A DNA stretch of 64,000 nt from Ectobius pallidus (GCA_964059195.1 CAXKWD010000007.1:57661163-57725162), one strand, 5' to 3'. Shown: positions 21,614 to 33,423, counted from the first letter of the stretch. Notes: generated by a model not told the origin, from the letters alone. Translations and numbers: made by a program.

Positions 21614-21625
21614 TAAGGAGGGGGC
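21614..21625 (+). promoter_or_regulatory. Polypurine tract
   Basis: AAGGAGGGGGCAA lies immediately before the 3' LTR, in the position used to prime plus-strand DNA. Confidence 0.75.
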
Positions 21626-21627
21626 AA

Positions 21628-22615
21628 TGTGACAAAGCCAGAAAAGCCTAGAGCCTGTTAGAAGGAGGAGTAAGCTAGAAAGAACGAGAAACGACGGAGT
21701 CTGGAAACATCGCGGCCCTAGTGGGTGGGCGGCAGACGAGCGCACGTGTTCACGAGCGCTAGTGGGCGTGACAGCTGCATGGCTATTGGAGCCGCGTGCC
21801 GACGGGTGCGGCCTACTCCCTGGCGCGGTGAGTGACGGTGCGCGCTCGTGGGAGGGGCCAGAGGTGGAGCCACGCGCCCCGCGCGGACATTCTAGACAAT
21901 GCGCGGGCGGAGAACTTTCGGGAGACGGACTCGGGAATATTCGTCGGCCCTATATATGGGGCCGCGAGCGAGCTGAGCAGGTCAGTCAAGGAGGAGAGTC
22001 AGTCAGAGACGGCAACGAGGAGTGATGAGTCAGTCAGTCAAGGAGAGTTCAGTACAGTGAAGAGTCAGTACATCAGAGGAGAGGCAGTCCGTGAAGAGCC
22101 GGAGGGTCAACGAGGGAACAGTCAGAGAGGCAGTCCGTGTGTAGCGGCGAGCGTCAGCGTCAGAGGGTGAGCTGGACGGAGAGGACTGATCAGCGCGGCC
22201 TCAAGTGAGTGTGTCTTGGGAAGCTGAGGAGCCAGTGACCGGAGGGACCTGAGAGCGGAATAGCTAGTCAACGGGGAACTAGTGACCGGAGGGAAGGGTG
22301 AACGGAAGAGCTGGTGAGCTGATCTGGGCTGAGGTAGTGCCGTCCCGGGGAACTCGGCGCGACGGGTGGATCGCACAGCGGCAGCGAGGACTGTGGAGTT
22401 GACCGGCGCGACGTGGGATGATCTGGATTGGACTGGAACAGTGCTGTAATTAGGACTGAGCACAGTGAGAGTGAGCTCTGAACAGGACAGTGAACTGGCG
22501 AATAGTCTGGAGTTTTCTGGCTGTATTGTCAATTGTTGTAGGAAATAAAGAAACCTCCATCCTTCAATTATAAACTCGGTGTTCTCATTTTGAACCCCGA
22601 CGAGCCCTTGTTACA
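21628..22615 (+). repeat. 3' LTR of the Gypsy-like element
   Basis: This LTR has the same length as the 5' LTR, and I see no differences by eye. TATA box 21951-21956; AATAAA 22544-22549. Confidence 0.93.
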
Positions 22616-22777
22616 ATATGTTATTTTGAACCTTGTGGTACTCGCTACCGCTCGTTTTGTTAACTTCGGGCTTGCCTGTTATGTTCTATGTAACGATCTC
22701 ACTTCGTAAATAACTAAAACATAATCGCATGATTTTATCCCTGCACCTCTTGCATCACAATGTAGGCTATGATTTAG

Positions 22778-23710
22778 TGTTCACGCAAGCTACAGGTTTT
22801 ACTAGCATTTTTCTACGTGTCTAGTTAGTCTTATGTTCAAACTCTCCGCTAAATCTATTCTCGCTTAGTCAGCTATTGTAGCGGATTGATACAAGTTATT
22901 ACCGCCTGTTCTCTGGTCATATTTCCGGCAGGTGTATACTTGAGAGGCCTCGTGACTTCGGCGTCAAGCCAAAGTCAGTTAGCAGCCAGCATCCACATGA
23001 GACAGTCCATGTTGGATCGCTCTCCAGATTCGCGCCTTTTGTAAGACAATAGCCACAGTGGTTTTCTCTTAAATCGCGAATAAATACATAATACTTCCAG
23101 ATACAAGTATTATCGTGTGCGAGTATTTAATCTACACTGATTACAGTAGATTCATCATTATCGGCGTCTTAGATTCTTCTAAAAGCTCGTATATAGTTCG
23201 AGTGCATTGTGCAACCCCACGCGTTCACAATAAATCAGCTATAAAGTGCATTATCTTCAAGATTTCAGTGTTAAACCATCCTAAAAGGAATATAGCAATT
23301 ATTCCTAGTATTTTGATATAAGAATTATTACTGGCAATAAATACAGAACATTTATTCGCCACGTGACCAGTTTTCCCGCCACGTGCATTACCTTGAATAT
23401 TGCAAGTGTAGCAATCAGATTTCAGCTTATATTTCATTTAGTATTCTTCAGTTTATTTCAGTGCATTATTTAACCTACATCGTGTGAATAAAAGAGTTAC
23501 ATTGTTTTGTTACATGATTAGGGTTTTGTTTCCAATTGCATTCGTGGATTCCAGTATCCAGCATCCTGCGATATAAGTCCACTTAGCTCTACTCCTTTTA
23601 TTATTATTTTTTAAACAATAATTGGTCCTCCGCTACCAGAGATACTTTTTAACTTCCCTTCCCATCATTTTCCCTCTCCGGCAGGGTTATATGCCGTTCT
23701 TGTACCCAAA
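22778..23710 (+). repeat. 5' LTR of the Bel/Pao element
   Basis: It runs from TGTTCACG to about TGTACCCAAA. It lacks a roughly 45-bp terminal stretch found in the 3' LTR, probably through deletion between two CCCAA-containing repeats. A possible primer-binding site (TGGTCGACTCCGGG) follows at about 23715. AATAAA-like signals are present (AATAAATACATAATAC near 23079, AATAAAAGAG near 23486). Confidence 0.75.
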
Positions 23711-24161
23711 ATTTTGGTCGACTCCGGGCTCCGGATGTAATTTGGATAAATCTTGAACTCTCACACATGTATTGTTTCGCTTCTCGGAGACTCCAACCGC
23801 GAGCTATTCCAGTAATCGGTCTTCCGCGACGGTCAACAAAGAATTCCACCAACCCTGATTCTTGGCCCATGGTGTCTTCTAGTTGGCAGTGCCAGAAACT
23901 CCAATTAGCAATCACAAGATTCCAGTTTACAACGATCATCAAGCAGCAGTGCCCAGCCACTCCAATCAGAAGTAGAACTACAAGACGTCAGTCTACAAGT
24001 TCAGTCAAGGCTGCAGTGTGCAGTGCTTTAAGCTATCATCCAGCAGCGGTGACTAGCGCAGTAAAAGGTCTTCAACAGCGACGATAGAACAACAGCAAGA
24101 TTCTTCAGAGCGAAGACATCACAACATTCAGCTTCTATAAGTATTTTATTCCATAGTCAAC

Positions 24162-26070
24162 ATGGAAACGGATATTAGAGCTTTAATTAAACGCAGAGCT
24201 ATCATAAAACGCGAGCTTACTTTTCTACAGAAGTCGTGTGATACTGCAAACGAAGAAACAGATGTGTTTCTACTAAAGGTGAAGTTCGACAAATTGGATA
24301 AATATGGGACAAGTATGACATTGTTCAAACGCAAATAGAATCTCTTGTAGAAGCAGAAGAAGATTTGGATGAACATGCAGAACACAAGGAAGCTATGATG
24401 AATGGTTACTTTGAGTTAAAGGCTAAACTCAGTGCTATCATATGTCATCATGAGCAAGTGCATAGTTCAAGTTCTCATCACAGTGAACAATCACACAACA
24501 GTGATACATCACATCACACCTCGCATTCCTGCAATGTGCAGAACAGAGTCATCCCTCTTCCTACCTTAGAATTACCCACCTTCGATGGAGATGTTACAAA
24601 GTTCAAACACTTCCATGATACGTTTACTAGCCTTATTGTGAATAATGAATCGCTAGACCCAATCCAGAAACATCATTATCTCCTAGCGGCGCTTCAGCAG
24701 CAAGCTCACGTGCTCGTTGAAAATCTACCTGTTACCAGTGACAATTTCCCAGTAGCATGGAAATTGATTTGTGATCGCTACAATAACACAAGATTAATAG
24801 CCATATCACTTGTGCAACAGTTGTTATCATTACCAGAAATGAAAGCAGATAGTGTAACAGAACTCAGGAACCTTCTTAACAGTTTTCAGAGCAATCTAAA
24901 CGCAGTAGAAGCTCTATCTTTAGAAGTTCCGCTATATGAAGTTCTCCTAACGCAGCTTCTGTTAAATAATCTAACAGACAGCACTCGCAAAGAATTTGAG
25001 AGTAAAATCGACTCGCAGCATTTTACGTCTCTACAAGAGCTCATACATTTCCTAGAATCTAAAGCACACTCATTAGAGATTCTAGCGACTTCTAGCAACA
25101 TGTCCAGCCCATCACCTACAAGAAAGGTTGAGCTGCGATCACAACAACACACTGTCCATGAATCGCGACAGTCGTATGGAGGTGCAAACAGCCTGTCTTG
25201 TGCCTATTGTCAAGAAAATCACAAGCTTTACCATTGTGATGAATTTCGACAGATTCCAGTCAACGAGCGATGGAATTTCGTCAAGTCACAGCATCTGTGT
25301 GTAAACTGCTTCTCATCGAATCATCAGTTAAACCAATGCAATCTAGAATCATTTTGTAAGTGTGGCGATTCTGTTCATAGTCAACTCTTGCATAATGACA
25401 TGAATAGGGTTTTTCCCCGAGGGACTCTCTCTCGGAAGACGAAGAGCCACAAATGCATTCCTTTGTTGTAACAAGTAAATCTTTACAATGGCAAGTCTGT
25501 CTACTGTGTAAACAAAGACTCGCTTTACACAAATGCAGCAAATTTCGCAAATTCACAGTACAGCAGCGTTGGAGCTATGTACGATCCAAGAAACTGTGCT
25601 TTAATTGCTTCTCATCTGAACATAAAGTACAACAGTGTGAACTGCCTTCTTATTGCAAGTGTAATTCAACACACAGAAAGTTATTACATTTCATACATAA
25701 GCAAGGAAAATCAACAGCCTACTCATTGACATGCTTTGATATCAGCCGAAGTCAACAGAATACTTCACGTCACAGTAACTATAAACCAGTTAAAGTTCGC
25801 AGCAACTCAAGCCAGGCATCTCGTCACAAGCAGAGCCAACGCTTCGAGACAAACAGGCCCAGTGCAGCGGTCAAACCTTTTCGCAATAACTACGCTTCCT
25901 GCAAGAATAGGAACGGACAGTTGAATACATCCCTTCACAATGAATCTTTCAACAATCAAGAAAGGTTTAGAACAAGTGACAGTGGAAACTCAAAGTGTAA
26001 AGTAGATCCATTCTACCGAGCCTTAACTTCTCGAAACAACACCCAGCAGTGTTTGTCTTCATCAAATTAG
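24162..26070 (+). pseudogene. Bel/Pao gag polyprotein with two zinc-finger modules (two frameshifts)
   Basis: The start is taken at METDIRALIKRRAIIKREL (24162), typical of Pao gag. A one-base loss near 24302 shifts the frame, which continues open to 25471. It contains the DUF1759-like core (LPTLELPTFDGDVTKFKHFH, then LDPIQKHHYLLAALQ) and a Cys-rich module (CAYC...H...C, CVNCF...H...C, CKCG...LLH) at about 25200-25400. A second frameshift near 25420 leads into 25453-26070, which repeats a homologous module (CLLC...H.C, CFNCF...H...C, CKC...LLH). It ends in a basic, Asn/Ser-rich tail. The protein would package the element RNA. Confidence 0.85.
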
Positions 26071-26646
26071 TGAAAACTAGTTTACATACATCACATGAAT
26101 ATAGCACAAGTGACCAGTTCAGAGAAAGGTCATGTTATGAAGACATCTTATGAAATTCAGCCAACGAAGCTAACACATTTCATTGCAATGTATGAAAAAA
26201 GTAAACCAGAAAACTCTTCTTGTACAGAGTACAGTCAATGTTTAAAAAGGGTCTTTCTCCCTTATTTCAAGATCCAGTTTAGTAATATGATATCATCAGC
26301 TGTGCCCTGATAGATATTCAGAAATCATCATGCATATTTGTAATAAGCTTCTACAGCTTGGCATCTCTACAAATTGTGTTTCAACAAGCATTCTGATTTT
26401 CTTCACTACACTTGTTATTCCTCCAGCTGTTATGTACAAGTCGAAGCTTCTTCACTTATGGATACATCATCTTCTCGGAGTCCATTCCTCATTCGCATAG
26501 ACCTTCACAGCCTTTCGTGTGTTGCCAGTCTAGTAGTGTAGAGTCAGTGCTTTTCAGTGTTATATACAAAAGTGTATTATAGTCATTATAGCTTGCATTC
26601 CAGTTATGTTCTTTTACTTGAAGTGATACTTCAAGGCCGCGGAGTA
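26071..26646 (+). other. Non-coding remainder of the Bel/Pao interior
   Basis: No protease, reverse transcriptase, RNase H or integrase motif can be read in any frame, so gag is followed directly by about 570 bp of non-coding sequence and then the 3' LTR. Confidence 0.6.
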
Positions 26647-27635
26647 TGTTCACGCAAGCTACAGGTTTTACTAGCATTTTTCTACGTGTCTAGTTAGTCT
26701 TATGTTCAAACTCTCCGCTAAATCTATTCTCGCTTAGTCAGCTATTGTAGCGGATTGATACAAGTTATTACCGCCTGTTCTCTGGTCCTATTTCCGGCAG
26801 GTGTATACTTGAGAGGCCTCGTGATTTCGGCCTCGTGACTTCGGCGTCAAGCCAAAGTCAGTTAGCAGCCAGCATCCACATGAGACAGTCCATGTTGGAT
26901 CGCTCTCCAGATTCGCGCTTTTTGTAAGACAATAGCCACAGTGGTTTTCTCTTAAATCGCGAATAAATACATAATACTTCCAGATACAAGTATTATCGTA
27001 TGCGATTATTTAATTTACACTAATTACAGTAGATTCATCATTATCGGCGTCTTAGATTCTTCTAAAAGCTCGTATATAGTTCGAGTGCATTGTGCAACCC
27101 CACGCGTTCACAATAAATCAGCTATAAAGTGCATTATCTTCAAGATTTCAGTGTTAAACCATCCTAAAAGGAATATAGCAATTATTCCTAGTATTTTGAT
27201 ATAAGAATTATTACTGGCAATAAATACAGAACATTTATTCGCCACGTGACCAGTTTTCCCGCCACGTGCATTACCTTGAATATTGCAAGTGTAGCAATCA
27301 GATTTCAGCTTATATTTCATTTAGTATTCTTCAGTTTATTTCAGTGCATTATTTAACCTACATCGTGTGAATAAAAGAGTTACATTGTATTGTTATATGA
27401 ATAGGGTTTTGTTTCCAATTGCATTCGTGGATTCCTGTATCCAGCATCCTGCGATATAAGTCCACTTAGCTCTACTCCTTTTATTATTATTGTTTTAAAC
27501 AATAATTGGTCCTCCGCTACCAGAGATTCTTTTTAACTTCCCTTCCCATCATTTTCCCTCTCCGGCAGGGTTATATGCCGTTCTTGTCCCCAACATTCTA
27601 TTCCTCTCGGTCCGGATTTATTCCGATACCCAACA
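26647..27635 (+). repeat. 3' LTR of the Bel/Pao element
   Basis: It matches the 5' LTR, with a local duplication near 26817-26842 (GCCTCGTGATTTCGG then CCTCGTGACTTCGG), scattered substitutions and an extra about 45 bp at its end. It is followed by the TTTAG duplication. Confidence 0.8.
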
Positions 27636-27798
27636 TTTAGAGTTCTTGATAATTCCTGCGTCGATTCTCTCGAAAGACGCAATCTTCTTGTGAACTGATG
27701 GTCACTGCAATCGTGTAATGGTTACTTTTGCCATGCTGATTTAATGCCCTCAGAAATTCAATTTGCCTCTGATTAGCTTCTAGCTGAAGGAGTGTATC

Positions 27799-29097
27799 CA
27801 GTGGTGATATTCAGCCGGTTCGCACCGGTTCGCGAGAACCGGTTGTTAAATATCTTGTAGGTTCTCCGAACCGGTAGCTTCACAATGAGTGATTGCCTTT
27901 TTCCAAGATCAGATTCACGCCAATCCACAACGGTGATAATACATATATGAATTTGCTAGAACCAAAACACGCCATTTATGTTCGCTAGAGGTGGACTACC
28001 ATCATAGTTAGCAGGCGTGCGGTTAAGTCTGCCAGACTCTCTTCTTTGCGCACGGCCGATCGTCTCGACACTGGCTCGCTTTGCTTTCGATGTTCGATTA
28101 TAAAACGGACTTTTTTTTGTGCCCTCCCTTACCCCCCCCCCCCCGAGTACCAAGCAATGAAGCCAGAACCTTGGGTCAAACCAAATTTTGGTAACCATTT
28201 GTGCTGTTGTGTTCCTGTAACTGTGGCCTTCTTTTGTTGTGTAAGGTTATGTTTTAAGGAAGCTGAGTAAGTTTAGTATGAGTATGAAAAGACAAAAATT
28301 CAGTGGCGCCAACTTTTGAAGAACATTGGGTGAGCTCAAAAACATTAACCCGGAAATTTTTAACCACTGGCCGACAAGGTGGAAGGCAACCGTGCTACCA
28401 ACACCTCCCGGGTGGGACTCTAATTTAATTATTCAAAGTTTATAATTACGGGGACCTTTGGAGGAAAGATATTAGGTAACAACTAAAATAAAATAAAATA
28501 AAGTAAAACATGCAATGACTATTGAGTAGCACTGCATGTTGTAGGCCTACATGTACAGTACTTCTCCCTATAAATTCTTCAACAAGCAAAATCGCAAGTC
28601 AACTTTTCCCCGTTATCCGTATGTAGGGTTACACTTAGAACAGCAATGTGTGAAATTAACTCTTCTCTATAATATTGTTGAACGTAATAATGTCTTCAGA
28701 CTTTTCAAAGCGGAAAAAAAGTATTTCGGAAAATGCTGGGAAAAGTGGCATTAACAGAGTAAATTGTTCGTAGGCTATAAATTTGAAGGATTCAGAAACA
28801 ATTGCAAACGATCGCGATCGTACCGTAAGTTAATTGAAACAAGGGAGATCATGTTACTTGTGTTAACGCTTGTATAAACCTATAGGCTAACCTAATTTTT
28901 GTTTTGCACCGACTAAACATGATTTTTTACTAATAATAGGCCTAATAATTATTATAATAAATATTTAAGATAATTCACAGCAAACTATTGGGTGGGCTTG
29001 AGCCGCCACTGGACAAAATAGCACATTGGGCTATTTTGAATCAACATCAAATACCCTGATGAGAACCGGTTGTTAAACTGTTTGAATATCACCACTG
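27799..29097 (+). mobile_element. hAT element, non-autonomous
   Basis: The ends CAGTGGTGATATTCA and its inverse are flanked by the perfect 8-bp duplication AGTGTATC (27791-27798 and 29098-29105). ACCGGTT-type motifs recur in both subterminal regions. Near 28275 a broken start (MSMKRQKFSGANF, then stop) resembles the opening of a TTF/ZMYM-like hAT transposase. The rest of the gene is not readable. A poly-C run lies at 28129-28144. Confidence 0.9.
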
Positions 29098-29105
29098 AGT
29101 GTATC

Positions 29106-30865
29106 CATCTTCAATATCTGCAGCTAAATTTTTTTTTTTTTTTTTTTAAGCTGATGGAGTGAACCCATCTTGAATATCTATAGCTGAAATTTTAAACCTA
29201 CCATATCCGAGGTGTGTTAGATGGTATTGGTTTCAAACCATGGCTCTGAAAAATGAGATAAACTTTGTTTTAACTGTTGTAACCATGAAAAAATTTAAAA
29301 CCTACAGAAAATGTTGCCATAAAATGTATTTGTTCCGTTGGATAAAGTAACAAACTACATCATGTGTCCTTTACAATTGCTTATAAAGATGAAATAGAAA
29401 TGTCGGGAAAGTTCATCTGTTCATTTCCTCTTGCATTAATAGCAAAGATTAACGTAACAAAATAAAGGTTAGTCTATTTGTTTCTGGGACGAGATCCCAT
29501 GGAGATAAACATGTAACTGTCGCGGACAAGACACCCGCGGCGTGCAATCATTAATTTTTATCCACGGGATTGTCACTTTAATTGTTTTGTTTTCTCGTCG
29601 CTTCAACAACTTCATTAATTTCTTAATATAGAATCGACCTTCTAACTCTCAGCATGTTGGATATGCTCATTCGTCACTTCAAAGTGCACTTACTATACTA
29701 TACTATAAGATCTATTTGGTGTCAGGCGTCACTTTATAATTATTTCAATAGATTGCGGGGATGGTGATTTTCAGTTTCTTATGTTTATCATAAACCAAAG
29801 AGTAATTTACTTTTTATGGAAAGTATCCGAAACACTGGGAAAATGAGAATAATGATATCACTTTTCTAACCTATACATGGCAGTTTGTGAACAGAAAATG
29901 ACTGTTGGAAGGCGAGAATTACGACTGGCAGTGAGTTGCACATGATCCAGAAACAGGACTGTTAATTTCATGGCAATAAACACCAATATCACTGTTCCTA
30001 AACTAACTGCCACCAACCTAGCTCCAAATGTCACTAACACTAATATCAATATTCCTAACCTATCTGCCACTCATAGAATCGCGGGTGAACAGCGCAGGAA
30101 ACGTATGCTATGAATCGCGGCACAAGTAATGCAGTGCCAGCGCTGATAACGGGAAACCGATGAGATGCCGGATCTGTGTCAGCCAATGAAAATCATTCAC
30201 GGCAAGCGTAGCTCCGACGCAACTTGGAAGCCCTATGTAGTCCATTATGAAGTGCATAATGAACAAAACTAGATTGTAGATTGCTATAAAATATTCTTTT
30301 TGTGAGTTTATTCGTCTATTGGTCTGCTTGATCAGGACTGATTGTTAAAATATTTAAACAGCAAGCGGTGCGATCCTCCAAACTCCTGGTAATAAATTTT
30401 CTGTTTACATGAAGCCAGTTAAAAGTATTGGTAAGCTCAGACTGAAATAAAATGAAAAAAAGTCATACCTAGAAATTGAATCAGGCATTTTTTTTTCTGG
30501 TGCACAAATTAATAATGAATAACTCAAGTTGTTTAGCAGGTCAACTAGTAAAGCTTACACTTGAAATTCAATAGATTCCAAGTATTAATACATTGGTGGC
30601 ATTGGTGGATTAATAGTTTTAACACTTCTTTTTAGAAAGCGTTATGATTTCTTATTTTTAATTTTTTTATTTCGAGCTCTCTCATTCACTCCATAGTATT
30701 AAGGAATAATGCATTATCTTAAATGCCCGTTCTGCTGATGCAGCAAATGTTTGGTTATTTTCAGCAGAAATGTTGACACCGCGGTGGTAGTGACAGTTAA
30801 GTCAGTAACAAAACCAATATATACTTTGGTCACAGAGTTTTGAGACAGTGGAATGCACACAAACT
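29106..30865. other. No recognisable gene; poly-T at about 29125-29148
   Basis: This is AT-rich unassigned sequence. I see no element ends with clear duplications and no coding similarity on either strand. Confidence 0.4.
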
Positions 30866-30934
30866 GGCCGCCCTAGAACCGGCCCTAAAGTAAACAAATT
30901 AGTCCGTCTCACTCCAACACATTACTCTTATCTA

Positions 30935-31846
30935 CAGAGTGGACCAAAAGTCGCGATCGGATAATGTTTATATTGAAATAGCTCATTTTCCGAAACCGAA
31001 AACTAATTAAAAACTATTCATAGGTTGAGAGGAATATTTACCCCTTTCATATACTTTTTGTAGCATTAGTTTGTCAATTTTCCGATAGAGCAAGGACACT
31101 GTTATGTTTTAGTGACAAGCCAAATTTTTCTTGCGCGCGGGTTTATTAGGCGATTGTTGTCGATGTGAAACCCTCATTTGTTTGAAGAAATTCAACAACA
31201 TCCCCCTCATGTCATGATGTGGACCGGAGTTACCAGTGAAATTATCATCGGGCCATATTTCTTTGACACATCTGTGTCTGGCGAATCGTACCTCGAAATT
31301 CTGTCTCACTGGCTGGCTCTGGAACTTGACAGAGTTGGTATTCTTAACACCGTTGTTCTTCAACAAGATTGAGCCCCAGGACATTTCTGAACTCCAGTTC
31401 GGGAATGGTTAAGTGCCAGCTTTCCTAAGTGGATTGGACGAGGTGGACCTCTCATTGGCCTCCAAGAAGCCTCGACTTCTCAACGTGCGACAACTGGCTG
31501 TGGTCCTACTTAAAAGAAAATCTTGCAATGATTCGGATGGATACTGTTGAACAACTGAAGAGAGAGATCATCTGTATCTTCATAACGATCACTCCCGAAA
31601 TGTTGAGGCGGGCAAGCAGAAGGACATGGCGGCGCATTCAACTGTGCGCGGAAAACGATGGTGCACATACCGAAACTTTGGACGTTTAACAATGACGTTG
31701 ATAGGCCCAGGAAACTTTATTTTACCACATTTCCATCCCTTAACACTTGCTACTTCAATAAATAAAGTTTTTACGTCAATTGTGGCATTTTATTGTTGCA
31801 TAAACTAACATACAAAATATCCGATCGCGACTTTTGGTCCACTCTG
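30935..31846 (+). mobile_element. Mariner-like element, degenerate
   Basis: The ends CAGAGTGGACCAAAAGTCGC (continuing GATCGGATA) and the inverse are flanked by TA (30933-30934 and 31847-31848). The interior keeps the C-terminal two thirds of a transposase. The N-terminal DNA-binding region and first catalytic Asp are missing. Confidence 0.88.
31178..31689 (+). pseudogene. Mariner-family transposase, C-terminal part (broken)
   Basis: The frame opens with HPPHVMMWTGVTSEIIIGPY, then FF, GESYLEIL and VVLQQD, where a TGA (about 31371) interrupts what should be QQDGAPAHF. Homology resumes in another frame from 31429 (WIGRGGPL, WPPRSLDFSTCDNWLWSYLK) and ends ETLDV-TAA at 31689. The second and third acidic positions of the DD-D/E triad are recognisable, the third as D in WPPRS-x-D. 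The first lies in the deleted N-terminus. The WPPRSPDLTPxDFFLWG-type motif marks the insect Tc1/mariner group with this signature. Inactive. Confidence 0.8.
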
Positions 31847-32440
31847 TACATTAAGAGTGAGACAGACTTACTTGTTTACTTTAGGGCCGGTTCTAGAGCG
31901 GACACACTGATCACATAGCATTAAATTTGAAAAGTTCGCAAGAGAAAAAAATGTGCTTTAAATGTACGCCCACTACGAACTTGAATGCAACGTGAGTAAC
32001 TGACCTCACGAAAGGCTACAAATAACTGAAGCATCGAACAATCATCGGACTTGAATCAGACTACAGTACGTGAATTTCTCGGAATGTTCAATGACAATTA
32101 CTTTTCTCAAGTAGGCTACCAATACCATCAATTTAAATTAGCAAACATTAATCATAAGTCGATGTACCCAAAACTACAAACAGGCATAGTTACAAATGTA
32201 GGGTAAGGTGGTATAATTTCGAACGCTAAACGTATTATCTTATTTTATGAACAAAATAAACATAAGAAAAAACTATTTGTATTGTAATGACAAAGTTGGT
32301 AACCTAGTTGACCCTTCACAAAAATATGAAAGACACACAGCTGTTAATTTGGCCATAGCAATCAATGTTTCATTTTCAAAAAATCGTTCGAAAATGTACC
32401 GCATAGGTACAATTCTGAACACCAGTAGGTACAATTTCGA

Positions 32441-32637
32441 TCAGTGGCATTTTCCACAAACAAACTGCTTTTTTCCTTCGGTTCCTACGCACAATTCATG
32501 ATACCACTTTTTACATGACTGGCATCGTATCCAGTCGCCTTTCTTCATGGACTGAGCACTGTTATAGTTCAACAAACAAAAACCACACACGTCTTCTTTT
32601 GTTGGAGCTTGGCTTTCCATTTTCTTTCGCGGCAGCT
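32441..32637 (-). pseudogene. PHD-like zinc-finger terminal exon of a pogo-type transposase
   Basis: On the minus strand a pyrimidine-rich tract ending TATTTAG (a 3' splice site, about 32638) precedes an exon reading LPRKKMESQAPTKEDVCGFC. It continues with C-x2-C...C-x2-C-x4-H-x2-C...C-x2-C (WIRCQSCKKWYHELC, then FVCGKCH) and stops at 32441. That ligand pattern and the conserved W-I-R-C...W-Y-H core are those of a PHD finger. Insect pogo/DDE_1 transposases often end in such a finger. Alternatively it is a host PHD exon captured or overlapped by the element, but its position inside the TIR favours the element. All eight metal ligands are intact. No other exon was found. Confidence 0.7.
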
Positions 32638-32644
32638 AAATATT

Positions 32645-33423
32645 GAACAGAAAATAAAAAATAACTCCACTAATAGTTTAACCCGGCATCATTCGCATAT
32701 ATGACTAACATACCATGACTCGTATGTTAGATTCTACTAACGTACTTTTTTCTCTTTTATAGCTATTAATTACAACTCAAACGCAGCCTATTGTTTAAAC
32801 TAACAATTAGTTTATATGAAATCACATTTACACTTTGAAAAACACATTATTGATATTTTTTATTATTTTTATTATTATAAATTGCCTTTCAAAAATAAGA
32901 TTTTTTAAAATCACATAATTCAAATAATGTTTATAAAACCCAATAAAAAATAAAATAAAAAATTAAGATAATAGTGTATGCATAATAATGATTATTTTGT
33001 TCTTATTATTGCTGATATTATTTTGTTTACTATTATATTGTTATTGTTATTATGTTGTTATTATTTTAAGGTTATTATGATATTTTAAAACAGAAAAAAT
33101 AGTGAAATCAAAATTTTGTTGAAAGGTCTTAGCACATTCTTACCGTTCATAAACAGCGTCCAATGGAAGATGAACTTATAACATGTGCACCAATAAAACA
33201 AATACTTAACACAGCTTTACACTTACGTCAACAGCAGCTAATGTGTATTGCATATTGTTGAGCTGTAATCATAACAAGAGTGCAGAGGAAGTACGAGATG
33301 CTGCGTTTCCTTTTACACTTGAATTGCAGAAATAACAAACCCTGTATGTTTTTAAATGCATTGCTAGCTACCAGCTGTCTTATGCAATGCTTAAGCATCT
33401 ATTTCTAACAGAGCAAGTGATGT
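32645..33423. other. AT-rich pogo interior, no coding similarity
   Basis: This stretch is dominated by TTATT/TAAAA runs between the PHD-like exon and the subterminal repeats. I see no DDE motif on either strand. Confidence 0.4.

Larger units (their letters stand above)
19472..22615 (+). mobile_element. Gypsy-like LTR retrotransposon, large internal deletion, apparently identical LTRs
   Basis: Two 988-bp direct repeats begin TGTGACAAAG and end CCTTGTTACA. A 4-bp duplication ATAT (19468-19471 and 22616-22619) flanks the whole. The 1168-bp interior holds a putative primer-binding site, one fused gag-integrase frame and a polypurine tract. Protease, reverse transcriptase and RNase H are missing. 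The long frames within the two LTRs translate identically, so insertion or LTR homogenisation is recent. The GC-rich composition contrasts with the AT-rich surroundings. Confidence 0.92.
22778..27635 (+). mobile_element. Bel/Pao-type LTR retrotransposon, gag only
   Basis: Two related LTRs start TGTTCACGCAAGC. The 5-bp duplication TTTAG (22773-22777 and 27636-27640) flanks the element when the 3' LTR is taken to end at CCCAACA (27635). The interior encodes a Bel/Pao gag and no protease, reverse transcriptase or integrase: pol is absent, with only about 570 bp of non-coding sequence between gag and the 3' LTR. It would depend on enzymes from related copies. The two LTRs differ at several places, so it is older than the adjacent Gypsy-like element. 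Confidence 0.85.
30870..31912. repeat. Inverted-repeat arms around the mariner copy
   Basis: CTAGAACCGGCCCTAAAGTA, then AACAA, GT and GTCTCACTC at about 30870-30915 recurs inverted at about 31857-31910. The roughly 60-bp arms lie outside the mariner TIRs, so the mariner sits in the spacer of an older foldback/MITE. Confidence 0.75.

Noticed and set aside
28046..28270. 74-residue frame in the hAT element
   Set aside because: No family match, it overlaps an opposite-strand frame and contains a poly-C stretch.
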